Assembly (NCBI GenBank): GCA_002238645.1
Contig: MPMT01000006.1
Span: 1-64,000, forward strand
DNA length: 64,000 nucleotides
Source of the DNA: Alphaproteobacteria bacterium bin52
GTDB lineage: Bacteria; Pseudomonadota; Alphaproteobacteria; Thalassobaculales; Thalassobaculaceae
Reading direction: 5' to 3'
Shown: positions 1-10,088 of the stretch, piece by piece
Numbering within the stretch: position 1 is the stretch's first letter
Layout: each line of letters begins with the position of its first letter
Position numbers and translations under genes: made by a program
Notes under the pieces: model-generated
What the model was told of the DNA's origin: nothing
The model's input: only the letters and a program-made list of their open reading frames with translations
The model's database searches: none

Positions 1-1
1 C

Positions 2-94
2 GGGCCGGGCCAGACCAGCGACCTCGCAGCCCGCTACGCCTTCGATCACATCGCGAACGACATGAACGAACTCGCCAACCAGCTCGGCTGCTGA
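2..94 (+). CDS. C-terminal end of an unidentified protein (partial)
   Basis: An open frame enters from the left edge and stops at the TGA at 92-94, giving about 30 residues ending ...NELANQLGC. The tail is amphipathic and helical in character, with regularly spaced Ala/Leu/Asp/Asn. No motif in so short a piece lets me name the family. It is treated as coding because the frame is open from the edge, its composition is protein-like, and a terminator-like hairpin starts 5 bases after the stop. The last codons and stop are part of a short duplication (see the repeat entry). Confidence 0.5.
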   Translation, partial: GPGQTSDLAARYAFDHIANDMNELANQLGC

Positions 95-190
95 ACATCC
101 CGCCTGTTCGGTACCGGCGGGCGGGGAGCCCCCCCCGCAACCAACCGGCCCGGGTGCTGAACACCCCGCCTGTTCGGTACCGGCGGGCGG
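89..190. repeat. 36-bp direct repeat containing a hairpin, two copies
   Basis: Positions 89-124 and 155-190 are the same 36 bases except for one substitution (t/c at the tenth base). Each copy begins with the last codon and stop of the upstream gene (TGC TGA) and contains the inverted repeat CCCGCC / GGCGGG (arms 99-104 with 116-121, and 165-170 with 182-187) around a loop that includes the palindrome CGGTACCG. No T-run follows either hairpin, so a rho-independent terminator is possible but not canonical. The second copy ends exactly where the minus-strand gene stop begins, so the pair could act as a bidirectional terminator between convergent genes. Confidence 0.7.
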
Positions 191-1120
191 CTACCCCCTC
201 GGGAACTCCAGCGCCAGGCCGGAACGCGGCCACGGCATCGAAACCAGGCAGCCGCCCCAGGACAGTGTCACAAGCGCGGTATCGAGGCCGGCGCCGGCAA
301 AGCAGATGTTGGTGGTGTAGGGGTCATCGAGCGGAACGAACTCCAGCGTCCCGCCGTCCGGGCGTGCGACGGTGATGCCGCCGGTCAGCAGGGTTGCCAC
401 GCAGACGTTGCCGCCCGCCTCGACGGCGAGCGAGTCGAACCGCCGCAACCCGCCGTCACAGGTGACCAGCCTGCCCCCGTTGATCGAGTCCGGGAACGCG
501 ATCATCGAGACCTCGCCGGGGCCGGTGATCGGCCAGGCGTAGAGCCGTGCCCCCTCGGTCTCCGCAACGTAGAGGGTCTGGCCGTCCGGTGACAGGCCGA
601 TCCCGTTCGGCGTGGTGACCGGCTGGATCACTTCCCGGATCTCGCTCCCGTCCGGGCGAGCCCAGTAGACCGCTCCGCGATCCATGTCACGGTGACGCAT
701 CTTGCCAAGGTCGGTAAACCACATGTTCCCGTCCCGGTCGAACACGATGTCGTTGGGGCCGTTCAGGCGGACATCACCGCAGCGATCGTAGAGCCGATCC
801 ACCTTTCCTGTGGCCAGATCGACGCGCTCGATGCGGCCGGTCTCGTAGTCGTCGGCCTGCCGGATCGGGCGGCTTCGCCCGGTCGACGGGTCGCGTTCCC
901 ACTCGAACCCGCCGTTGTTGCAGACATAGCAGGCGCCGTCCGGACCGATCGCCGCGCCGTTGGGACCACCTCCGGTCTCGGCGATGACCTCGGTCCTGCC
1001 ATCCGGCATCACCCGGGTGAGCGTACCGCGTGCAATCTCGACCAGGACGACGGAGCCATCCGGCATGGCGATCGGGCCCTCGGGAAACAGCAGTCCGTCA
1101 GCAAGCAGTTGAACCGACAT
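191..1120 (-). CDS. SMP-30/gluconolactonase/LRE-family protein
   Basis: 309-residue cytosolic six-bladed beta-propeller of the SMP-30/gluconolactonase family. These are usually metal-dependent lactonases acting on sugar lactones. Family marks: LLFPEGP near residue 11 with the metal-ligand Glu, LNGPNDIVFDRDGNMWFTD mid-protein, TPNGIGLSPDGQTLYVAET, and a late DGGLRRFDSLAV blade with the Asp position. The ATG at 1118-1120 is preceded by AGGAG at good spacing. A longer frame reaches upstream only through the neighbouring gene. It begins 5 nt after the stop of the PhyH-type gene, so the two are probably one transcript. The substrate cannot be deduced. Confidence 0.88.
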   Translation of the reverse strand: MSVQLLADGLLFPEGPIAMPDGSVVLVEIARGTLTRVMPDGRTEVIAETGGGPNGAAIGPDGACYVCNNGGFEWERDPSTGRSRPIRQADDYETGRIERVDLATGKVDRLYDRCGDVRLNGPNDIVFDRDGNMWFTDLGKMRHRDMDRGAVYWARPDGSEIREVIQPVTTPNGIGLSPDGQTLYVAETEGARLYAWPITGPGEVSMIAFPDSINGGRLVTCDGGLRRFDSLAVEAGGNVCVATLLTGGITVARPDGGTLEFVPLDDPYTTNICFAGAGLDTALVTLSWGGCLVSMPWPRSGLALEFPRG

Positions 1121-1125
1121 CACCT

Positions 1126-1939
1126 TTACACTCCTACTTGCCAGACAATGGGATATTGAGTGATCTCCAGCGGATCGCTGTCGAAGAGTTCCGGATTGCG
1201 CAGTCCGGCGCTGGGTCCCGGACCGGCAAAGTAGCGGCACTCCTCGCCGCAATGGCGCACCGCATAGCCGTGCCGACGCGTCCCCTCGGTCAGGTTGCCC
1301 CCGGCGCCGTGAATGGTCAGGGCATGGAAGGCGAGCACGTCGCCCGGGTCCATGTCCCAGCCGACGATCCGGTAACGGTCGCGCCGGCTGTCGATGTCGG
1401 GCATCGGCTCGTAACCTTCGCCGGCCTCGTAGGCCGACGTGCCCTCGGCAAAGGGCTCCGGCTGGAACCAGCGGCCCCACAGGTGGGACCCGGCAACGAA
1501 TTCGAGCCCGCCGCTCTCACGGATCACCGGATCCAACGGGATCCAGATCGACATCACCGGCCAGCCCCTCACCGGCCGGTACGGTTGGTCGTTGTGCCAC
1601 CGGGTCGGTTGCGGGGTTGTCGGTTCCTTCACGAACAGCTGGTCGTAGAACAGCGTCAGCGCACGGTCTCCCAGCAGGTCGCCCGCCACGGTGCGGTGCG
1701 GACCGTGGAGGCAGAATTGCCGAAACCCGTCATCGTTCTCCCAGACCCGCAGGTTGCCGTGAAAGTAACCGGCCTCGGACCGGTACACGTTGAATGAAGA
1801 GCCTCGGGTCGGCGATGTCCCGTTCCACGGCCGCCTCGAGTTCGCCGCGCCAGTCAGCGTCGACAACGTCGCGCACCATCACCACACCGTCCTGTTCGAA
1901 TGCCCGGCGCTGCTCTCCGGCCACACGGAAACCCGCCAT
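1126..1939 (-). pseudogene. Phytanoyl-CoA dioxygenase (PhyH) family gene with a frameshift
   Basis: Two overlapping minus-strand frames together make one Fe(II)/2-oxoglutarate dioxygenase of the PhyH family. The N-terminal half starts at the ATG at 1937-1939 (MAGFRVAGEQRRAFEQDG...) and runs to about 1795. The rest continues in another frame (FNVYRSEAGYFHGNLRVWE...) to the stop at 1126. The C-terminal frame carries the HxD iron motif (RWHNDQPYR) and the distal His in FHALTIHGAGG. The total span of 814 bases is one base over a multiple of three, so a single-base insertion near 1790-1795 (CTCTTCATTCAACG) explains it. This is either a real inactivation or an assembly error. It sits 5 nt ahead of the SMP-30 gene. 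Confidence 0.8.
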
Positions 1940-2109
1940 CGACGTCTCCCGTCCTTTCCCTCGCCAGCGTAGTGCCGCCCGTCAGCGCGGCGCAAGTCCG
2001 CGGGCCGGGTGCCGCGGCTTGTTCCGGTTCGGCTGTTCGCGATAGGATGATGTGGAATCACGCCGGAAACGGCGCGATCACCGGTCCGTCGGACCGGAAA
2101 CCTGTATGG

Positions 2110-2187
2110 CTCGGGGTGCCGCACCGCACAGTGTGCGGCTGAGAGCACACTCGTTGAACCTGAACTGGGTAATTCCAGCGCAGGGAG
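2110..2187 (+). promoter_or_regulatory. TPP riboswitch (THI element)
   Basis: The aptamer is almost letter-for-letter the classic thi box: CTCGGGGTGCC at 2110-2120, CTGAGA at 2139-2144, and GAACCTGAACTGGGTAATTC with CCAGCGCAGGGA through 2187. The 3' strand of the aptamer contains the GGGAGG that serves as the Shine-Dalgarno sequence of thiO (start 2198). Binding of thiamine pyrophosphate is therefore expected to hide the ribosome site and shut off the thiOSGE operon at translation. That mode is inferred from this overlap. No separate terminator hairpin is visible between the aptamer and the start codon. Confidence 0.95.
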
Positions 2188-2197
2188 GCCGCACGTC

Positions 2198-3369
2198 ATG
2201 TCTGTCCACTTCGCCGGTTCGCGTTCCCGCGACCGGCCGCGCGTTGCCATCATCGGGGCCGGTGTGTCCGGTCTGGGGATCGGGTGGCGGCTGGGAGCCG
2301 CAGGGTGCACGGTCGACCTGTTCGAGCGCAACTTTGCCGGCGGCGGGGCCAGCTGGGCGGCCGCGGGCATGCTTGCCGCCGGCGTCGAGGCCGAACCCGG
2401 CGAGGAGTCCCTGTTCCGGCTGAACCGGATGGCGCAGCAACTGTGGCCGGAGTTCAGGACCGAACTCGAGGCCGAGAGCAGGCGCGACATCGGTTACCGG
2501 GACGACGGAACACTGGTTGTTGCCTCGACCCGGGATGATCTCGAACAGCTGCGCCATGTCACCGCCTTCCAGACGGGCATCGGAGTCGAACTCGAGTGGC
2601 TCACCGCCGCCGAGGCGCGCCGAAGGGAGCCTTACCTGAAGTCCGGCCTGGCGGGTGCCGTGTTTTCGCCGCATGACCACCAGGTCGACAACCGCAGGCT
2701 GGCGATGGCGCTGAAGGATGCCGCGCTTGCGCGCGGCTGCAGGCTGCACGAAACCCGGAACGTCGATGCCGTGGACCTCGAGGCCGGCCGGTTGCGGGGC
2801 ATCGTGGTCAATGGAGAACGCCACCGGGCCGACATCGTGATCAATGCGGCCGGAGCCTGGGCAAACCGGATTGACGGGGTCCCCGAGTTGTGCCGACCAC
2901 CGGTCCGCCCGGTCAAGGGCCAGATGGCGGCGCTCAGGATGGACCGGAACCATCCGATCGCGACACGTGTCATCTGGGGGCCGAACACCTACTTGGCGCC
3001 CAAGGCCGACGGACGGCTTCTGGTCGGCGCCACGGTCGAGGAACGCGGGTTCGACGACGATCTGACCGCGGGCGGCATCATGGCGGTGATCGAGGCGGCG
3101 TGGCGCGTCCTGCCGGGGATCGAGGAATTGCCGGTTGACGAGCTCTGGGCGGGATTCCGCCCGACAAGCCGTGACGACGCCCCCGTTCTGGGGACAAGCA
3201 GGCTCGATGGCCTGCTGCTGGCAACCGGTCATCACCGCAACGGCATCCTTCTTGCTCCGGTCACCGCCAACCTGCTTGCCGAGCTGGTGCTCACCGGCAG
3301 GACCGACCCGGCCATCGACGCCTTCGGGCTTGACCGGTTCCACCACGTCAGCCATGCGGGAGCGGCCTC

Positions 3370-3373
<4 letters not shown>
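2198..3373 (+). CDS. thiO: Glycine oxidase ThiO
   Basis: 391-residue FAD-dependent amine oxidase of the DAO family. ThiO oxidises glycine to iminoacetate (dehydroglycine), the C-N source for the thiazole ring. The Rossmann dinucleotide motif is near residue 17 (VAIIGAGVSGLGIGWRL) with the acidic end of strand 2 (VDLFERN). The GGGASWAAAGMLA segment is typical of ThiO, and the C-terminal flavin/substrate motifs are LWAGFRPTSRDDAPVLG and TGHHRNGILLAP. It is first in the operon, directly behind the TPP riboswitch, and its end overlaps thiS by 4 nt. Having thiO rather than thiH indicates the oxygen-dependent route to the thiazole. Confidence 0.96.
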
Positions 3374-5017
<1,644 letters not shown>

Positions 5018-5068
5018 CCCGACCGGCGACCGCACCATCGCGGCGCAACCGCCGGACCTGCGGCCGGT

Positions 5069-6313
5069 TCAGGCCTGTCGCCGAACCTCCGCCCGATCGG
5101 TTTCGGGCGAATACGCGAGGCTCACGGGTGCATCGACATCGAAGGGACTGTGCAGTCCGAGTTCCTGGCCGATTTCCCGGATAGCGGGGAACACCTCTTC
5201 CCCGAGCAGTCGGATGCAGGACAGGGAGTCGGCGTGGCTGACCGTCCCGTCGTTGCCCCAGACCGCGTAGATCGACGGCCGGGTTTCCTCGAGGACCCGC
5301 CGGATCCGCGGGATCACGGTCTTTGGTGTTCCGCAGATGATGCGGCCCTGCTCGACCTGTTCCTCGAAACTGGTGATACCACGCGGGTTTTCCCGCCGTC
5401 CGACGGAAAACTCGACGAAGGCACGCCGGTTGTTCGGCGACGAATAGCCGGCGGGAGACGCCCAGCTCGGATGCGCCAGTCCGGTGAACTCACCCTGCAT
5501 CCAGCGGAACTGGCGTGCGTTCTCGATTGCCTTCTCTTCGGTTTCCGCGACATGGCACTGCTGCAGGTACCCGCGGTTCTCGGGGCCTGCGGTATAGCCG
5601 CAACGTTCGGCTTCCTCATCGTAGATCTTCCAGATGTTCCTGGTGCTCTCGATAGAGGTGTTGAGCGCGATGTAGGGATATCGGTGCCGGGCCGCCCAGA
5701 CGATGGTTTCCCTGCTGATCACCCCCGGGACCCAGACACGCGGATAGGGTTTCTGGAGCGGGAGCGCCCACGGGTTGACCACGCGGTTATGGTAGTGGGT
5801 TCCTTCGAAACGGAACGGGCCCTCGCGGGTCCAGGCGGCGATGATCAGGTCGTGCGCTTCCTCGAACCGTTCCCGGTTGAAGGCGGGATTGACCCCGGCA
5901 GCAAGCTGCTCCTGGCCACCGCCGCGGACGAAGCCGGAGACCAGACGGCCCCTGGAGATCATGTCGATCATCGCCAACTCTTCGGCCAGGCGAACCGGGT
6001 TCTCGGCGAGTGGCAGCGGATTTCCCAGCAGGACAATCTTCATCCTCTCGGTCACGGCCGCCAGGATGGCTGCAAAGATATTGGCCTTGGCCTGCATGCA
6101 GAACGGTGCGTTGTGATGCTCGTTCAGCATGATCCCGTCGATGCCGACACTCTCCGCCAGCTTGTATTCCTCGATATACTCATTGTAGAGGCGGCTGCCG
6201 GACACCGGATCGAAATGCCGGTTTGAGAACATCAGCGCCGTTGCCCCGAAGTCGAGTCCTTCCTGCTGCGGATATGTCGACATCGGCTGTTCGGTGAAGT
6301 ACATCAGATGCAT
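5069..6313 (-). CDS. LLM-class flavin-dependent monooxygenase (luciferase-like)
   Basis: 414-residue bacterial-luciferase-like TIM barrel using reduced FMN (or F420 in relatives). The N-terminal strand MHLMYFTEQPM, LNEHHNAPF, LGNPLPLAENPVRLAEE and MIDMISRGRLVSGFVRGGG are hallmark segments of the family; the last one shapes the flavin phosphate site. The ATG at 6311-6313 has AGGGAG upstream; the longer open frame beyond it falls in the alpha/beta hydrolase gene. It lies 31 nt downstream of that hydrolase on the same strand. Such pairs occur in degradation of unactivated ketones, sulfonates or amides, but nothing here fixes the substrate. Confidence 0.88.
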   Translation of the reverse strand: MHLMYFTEQPMSTYPQQEGLDFGATALMFSNRHFDPVSGSRLYNEYIEEYKLAESVGIDGIMLNEHHNAPFCMQAKANIFAAILAAVTERMKIVLLGNPLPLAENPVRLAEELAMIDMISRGRLVSGFVRGGGQEQLAAGVNPAFNRERFEEAHDLIIAAWTREGPFRFEGTHYHNRVVNPWALPLQKPYPRVWVPGVISRETIVWAARHRYPYIALNTSIESTRNIWKIYDEEAERCGYTAGPENRGYLQQCHVAETEEKAIENARQFRWMQGEFTGLAHPSWASPAGYSSPNNRRAFVEFSVGRRENPRGITSFEEQVEQGRIICGTPKTVIPRIRRVLEETRPSIYAVWGNDGTVSHADSLSCIRLLGEEVFPAIREIGQELGLHSPFDVDAPVSLAYSPETDRAEVRRQA

Positions 6314-6344
6314 CGTGCGGCTCCCTGCTTCTGCGTCCGGCTCG

Positions 6345-7130
6345 TCATCCGACGAGAAAACCGGTGACCAGTCGGGCAAGCGCGTCCGGCTGTTCGAGAT
6401 CGACGAAGTGTCCCGCGTTCTCCACGAATTCCAGCGTGGCGTCGGGCAGGTTCTCGAGCCAGGGACCGGTGGCGGATTGCGGAACAACCCGATCGTCATC
6501 GCCCCAGACAACGAGAGACGGCGCCGTCACGCTGCCCAGCAGATGCGGCAGGGTCTGGCTGTACATGTAGGGCTTCCACGCGACCCGAAAATTCATCTCG
6601 CGGCAGATTTCCCACTCGACGACGAGATCTGTGGGCGGTTCCGCTCCGAACACCCGGTCGTAGGCGGCCTGATCGTGAAATCCCGCCCGGGTGTATTCCA
6701 GATGATTGTAGAGCGCCTGGTCGAGAATGTGGCCGTCCGGAGGCTTGATGCCCATCGGGCCTACCAGCACCAGCCGGTCGAGGAGTGACGGCGCCATGGT
6801 GGCCATTTCGGCGGCGATCCACCCTCCGAACCCGAGTCCGACCAGGGATACCCGCTCCAGACCCAGTGTGCCGAGCAACCAGCGGTAGACCACCGCCATG
6901 TCCCGGACGCTGCGCATCCATTCCGGGCGTTCCGACCGGCCGTGGCCCGGATGGTGGGGAACCACGACGTCGAACTGCCGGCTCAGGGCGTCATAGAACG
7001 GGGTCCGGTCGAGGGTGCCGATGTCGTGGTGCAGGATGAGAACCGGCGCGCCGTCGCCGCACCGCATCACATGGAGCGCGCCTCCCGCGATGACCGGTTC
7101 GCATGTTCGCCACTCCGTCGCCTGGTCCAT
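6345..7130 (-). CDS. Alpha/beta-hydrolase fold protein lacking the nucleophile
   Basis: 261-residue alpha/beta hydrolase. The fold is clear: oxyanion loop LILHHDIGT, VVVPHHPGHGRSERP, the nucleophile elbow VSLVGLGFGGWIAAEMA, an acid region VVWGDDDRVVP, and the catalytic His in NAGHFVDLEQP. At the elbow the usual G-x-S-x-G reads G-L-G-F-G, so Ser/Asp/Cys is replaced by Gly. The Asp and His remain. Either it is not a classic hydrolase (lyase or binding role) or it uses another residue. I chose the ATG at 7128-7130 (AAGGGGGC upstream) over a TTG at 7151. It probably forms an operon with the following LLM monooxygenase. Confidence 0.85.
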   Translation of the reverse strand: MDQATEWRTCEPVIAGGALHVMRCGDGAPVLILHHDIGTLDRTPFYDALSRQFDVVVPHHPGHGRSERPEWMRSVRDMAVVYRWLLGTLGLERVSLVGLGFGGWIAAEMATMAPSLLDRLVLVGPMGIKPPDGHILDQALYNHLEYTRAGFHDQAAYDRVFGAEPPTDLVVEWEICREMNFRVAWKPYMYSQTLPHLLGSVTAPSLVVWGDDDRVVPQSATGPWLENLPDATLEFVENAGHFVDLEQPDALARLVTGFLVG

Positions 7131-7652
7131 GCCGCCCCCTTGTGCTGTCAATGACGGTGAAGCTACCGGGACCGGGCGGCGAGCGAAAGTCGCCTTCAGC
7201 CCGGATCGGCGGCTTTATTCGCCTTGTGATGGGACATCACGAAACCATCGGTTGGATTCCGCGGCGTTCCGGACCCCGTCGAGGCGTTGATGCCGGGGCG
7301 CTACTACCCGTCCGTCACAACGCAGAAGGCATGGCGCGACCAGCCACCGCATACGGTGGTCTCTTCGCGCGGCAACAGCGCCGCCAGTTGCACCGCTTTC
7401 CGGTTGCCTCCCGGCCGATGCGCGAGGACGAGTATCTTGCGCCGGGTGACAGCCACGGGTGCCCCGGGGCCGGACACCGTCGGCCGGCGCCCCCGTGTAC
7501 GCACCGAACAAGGCGATGGCCGGACTTGAGGGACGGGTCATTGGCAAGAAGCGCGTGTGCGGCGCCATTGACCCGTTGATCACTGCCTGACACCACGTCG
7601 TCATCTTTCGTGGAAAAATGACGGGAACATTGCGGGAGAAACCGATCCCCGA
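7131..7652. other. Intergenic stretch, no gene recognised
   Basis: About 520 bases between the hydrolase start and the ATPase remnant. Short open frames exist on both strands, but none has a family motif or a convincing ribosome site. The region presumably holds the promoter for the minus-strand hydrolase/LLM pair near 7131-7250; I cannot point to a clear -35/-10. A minus-strand frame ending at 7304 (about 45 protein-like residues ending SRHAFCVVTDG) could be a decayed gene tail but is unidentified. Confidence 0.5.
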
Positions 7653-7871
7653 CTAGGCCGCCTGCCCGGGCAGAGCGTCTTTCTTCTTGGTGTCCGCGGT
7701 GTCGGAAAGAGCAACAGGGCGCGAGCGCAGTTCCCCGCTGCGCTGCGCGTCGACCTGCTCGACGAGGCCCGCTACCAGGACTACCTTGTCGATCCGTCCC
7801 TCATCGTCGCAGATCTCCAGCCGGCGGCGCCGGGCAGTTGGGTCATTGTCGACGAGATCCAGCGCCTTTTT
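7653..7871 (+). pseudogene. Remnant of a COG1373-type AAA ATPase (N-terminal P-loop part)
   Basis: In the frame starting at 7653 (no start codon) the translation reads LGRLPGQSVFLLGVRGVGKS..., then FPAALRVDLLDEARYQDYLVD... and SWVIVDEIQRLFG. It has a Walker A motif (GVRGVGKS), the LLDEARYQ segment and a Walker B motif (WVIVDEIQR). This order and spacing are those of the AAA-type ATPases with a C-terminal DUF4143 domain (COG1373), which are common accessory genes. After IQRL the similarity stops and the frame degenerates, so the rest of the ATPase and DUF4143 are missing. The normal start is also absent: the nearest ATG (7618) is in another frame and closes quickly. Confidence 0.75.
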
Positions 7872-8070
7872 GGGGTGGGGCGCGGGCCCGACCAACCCGG
7901 AGCACGATCCGCGGCGCGCGACGCTGCGGACACGTCCCCTTCTTGCAGGCTGTGCCACACCGTTCCACAATCCGCCCCGCTGGTCGGGGGTCCCTTGACG
8001 GCGTCCGGCCTTCGGATCGGACCCGGGATCAACCCCGGACCGGTGCGGCACTGATGGAGGAGGAGGCACC

Positions 8071-9042
8071 ATGCTGACGCTGGAGACAACCGATTTCGGA
8101 TACCTCGGATCCGGTCTTGTACGCCCGGAGTGCATTGTCGCAACCGCAGCCGGTGCCGTCTTCGCCAGCCACGGCGGCGCGCCGGGCGGCATTGCGCGGA
8201 TCGGCGACGACGGTGAATCGGAACTGATCCTGGCTCGCAATGGCGACATCCCCGGGGACTTCATTCCCAACGGCTATGCGCTGATGCCCGACGGCTCGTT
8301 CGTGATCGCCAATGTCGGCAGCGATGGCGGCGTCTACCGGTTGCACCGCGACGGCACCCTGGAAGCGTTCCTGCTCGAGATCGACGGCCGCACCCTGCCG
8401 GCCTGCAACTTCGTCAACCGGGATGAGGAGGGACGGATCTGGATCTCGGTCAGTACCTGGTTCCGCGACCGCGACCGGGCGCTGCGCAGGGGGCACGCCG
8501 ACGGGTTTGTCATCCTGGTCGACGAACGCGGCGCCCGCATCGCGGTGGACGGTATCGGCTATACCAACGAGAACAAGCTGCATCCGTCGGGGCGCTGGCT
8601 CTACGTGCACGAGACCGTGGGCCGGTCGATCTGCCGGTTCGAACTGGGAACGAACGGGCGTCTCGGACCACGGGAGACCGTGGCCGAATACGGACCGGGG
8701 ATCTTTCCCGACGGGTTCGAATTCGACGCCGAGGGCGGGATCTGGTGCACCAGCGTGGTGACCAACCGGATCGTCAGGATCAGCCCCGAAGGCGACGAGC
8801 AGCTGGTCTACGACGATGCCGACCCGGAGCTTGCCGAACGTGCCCAGGCCGCCTGGGAGAGCGACAGTTTCGGGCGCGACCTGCTGAACGCAGGACACGA
8901 CCACCCGCTCGGCAACTGCGCGAGCATCTGCTTTGCCGGACCCGACCTGCGCACCTGCATGATCGGCTCGCTCGCCGCTTCGCGGATCGCCACCTTCCGC
9001 TCGCCGATCGCTGGAGCGCGCCCGCCGCACTGGTCGTTCTGA
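8071..9042 (+). CDS. SMP-30/gluconolactonase-family protein
   Basis: 323-residue beta-propeller of the SMP-30/strictosidine-synthase-like group. Repeated blade motifs are visible: PNGYALMPDGSFVIANVG, DEEGRIWISVST, YTNENKLHPSGRWLYVHET (the Asn-rich metal-site strand) and FPDGFEFDAEGGIWCTSVV. Its C-terminal third (LLNAGHDHPLGNCASICFAG) differs from the first SMP-30 of this window, so the two are not recent duplicates. A strong GGAGGAGG lies just before the ATG. It is followed 100 nt later by an HMG-CoA-lyase-like gene and a CoA-transferase on the same strand, suggesting a catabolic set with lactone or acyl-CoA intermediates. Confidence 0.85.
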   Translation: MLTLETTDFGYLGSGLVRPECIVATAAGAVFASHGGAPGGIARIGDDGESELILARNGDIPGDFIPNGYALMPDGSFVIANVGSDGGVYRLHRDGTLEAFLLEIDGRTLPACNFVNRDEEGRIWISVSTWFRDRDRALRRGHADGFVILVDERGARIAVDGIGYTNENKLHPSGRWLYVHETVGRSICRFELGTNGRLGPRETVAEYGPGIFPDGFEFDAEGGIWCTSVVTNRIVRISPEGDEQLVYDDADPELAERAQAAWESDSFGRDLLNAGHDHPLGNCASICFAGPDLRTCMIGSLAASRIATFRSPIAGARPPHWSF

Positions 9043-9142
9043 ACCCGCCGCCGCCCCCGGCACCGGGCGGGGACCGGCTTGCGCGTCCCGGCCGGGCATG
9101 CGATTGAGTGGTCCGGCAGGCGATCGTGAACGGAGCGAAGAA

Positions 9143-10081
9143 ATGAACCGACCGGATTCAGTCGAAATCACCGAGGTGGGCCCGCGGGACGGCCTGCAGT
9201 CGGAACCGGAGTTCATCGCCACCGGGGACAAGATTCGGCTGATCAACGGCCTGATCGCGGCCGGCCTGAAACGGATCGAGTTTTCCTCCTTCGTCTCGCC
9301 ACGCGCGGTCCCCCAGCTCGCCGACGTCAACGAGGTTCTCGCCGGTATCGATCGCAGCGGCAACACCGTGCTGTCCGCCCTGGTTCCGAACGCCCGCGGC
9401 GCCATCAGGGCCGTTGACGCCGGTGTCGACGAGATCGTGGTGTTCATGTCGGCGTCGGAGAGCCACAACCTGAAGAACGTCAACCGCACCGTGGACGAAT
9501 CTCTGGCCGGCTTCGCCGACGTGGCCAGGATTGCCGGTGACGCCGGCATCCCGGTACACGGCGCCATCGCCACCGCGCTCGGATGCCCGTTCGAGGGTGA
9601 CGTCCCGGTCTCGCAGCTCGAGTACATCGCCCGGCACTACCGCGACATGGGGTTCACCGGCGTCGGCCTCGGCGACACCACCGGCATGGCCACGCCCCCC
9701 GTGGTCCAGAGGGCGGTCCGCCACCTGCAGGACACCGTGCCGGACCTGCCGATCACGCTGCATTTCCACAACACCCGCGGTCTCGGCCTGGTCAATGTCA
9801 TGACCGGGCTGGACGAGGGGATCTGCCGGTTCGAGTCCTCCTTCGGCGGCATGGGCGGCTGCCCCTTCGCCCCGAAGGCGACCGGCAACATCTGTACCGA
9901 GGACCTCGTCTACATGATGCACGAGATGGGCATCGGCACCGGGATCGACCTCGCGGCCCTGATCGAGGTGGCCCGGGAGGTCGAACGGGTGATGGGACGG
10001 GAACTGCCGGGCCAGGTAATGAAGGCCGGGCCGCGGCTCAGCCTGCACAGCATGGACGCCGTCGCCACGGCCGCTGGCTGA
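9143..10081 (+). CDS. Hydroxymethylglutaryl-CoA lyase family protein
   Basis: 312-residue TIM-barrel lyase of the HMGL-like (DRE-TIM) superfamily, which cleaves 3-hydroxy-3-methyl acyl-CoAs by retro-Claisen reaction. EVGPRDGLQ near residue 9 supplies the catalytic Arg-Asp, HFHNTRG the metal-binding His pair, and GGMGGCPFAPKATGN the catalytic Cys loop with the downstream Asn. The start is the ATG at 9143; the frame also continues 45 nt upstream. It is followed 7 nt later by a class III CoA-transferase, the usual partner for activating the acid substrate. This could be HMG-CoA lyase proper or an enzyme for a related 3-hydroxyacyl-CoA such as citramalyl-CoA. Confidence 0.9.
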   Translation: MNRPDSVEITEVGPRDGLQSEPEFIATGDKIRLINGLIAAGLKRIEFSSFVSPRAVPQLADVNEVLAGIDRSGNTVLSALVPNARGAIRAVDAGVDEIVVFMSASESHNLKNVNRTVDESLAGFADVARIAGDAGIPVHGAIATALGCPFEGDVPVSQLEYIARHYRDMGFTGVGLGDTTGMATPPVVQRAVRHLQDTVPDLPITLHFHNTRGLGLVNVMTGLDEGICRFESSFGGMGGCPFAPKATGNICTEDLVYMMHEMGIGTGIDLAALIEVAREVERVMGRELPGQVMKAGPRLSLHSMDAVATAAG

Positions 10082-10088
10082 CCCGGCG

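Noticed and set aside
2078-3355. 425-codon minus-strand frame opposite thiO
   Set aside because: Complete overlap with a convincing thiO; no motif; composition typical of an antisense shadow in GC-rich DNA.
7304-7504. Minus-strand frame ending SRHAFCVVTDG
   Set aside because: Some protein-like stretch but no recognised family, no good start, and its N-terminal half is low-complexity Arg/Pro; mentioned only within the intergenic entry.
8029-9627. 532-codon minus-strand frame
   Set aside because: Antisense to the SMP-30 gene and the HMGL-like lyase, without family similarity.
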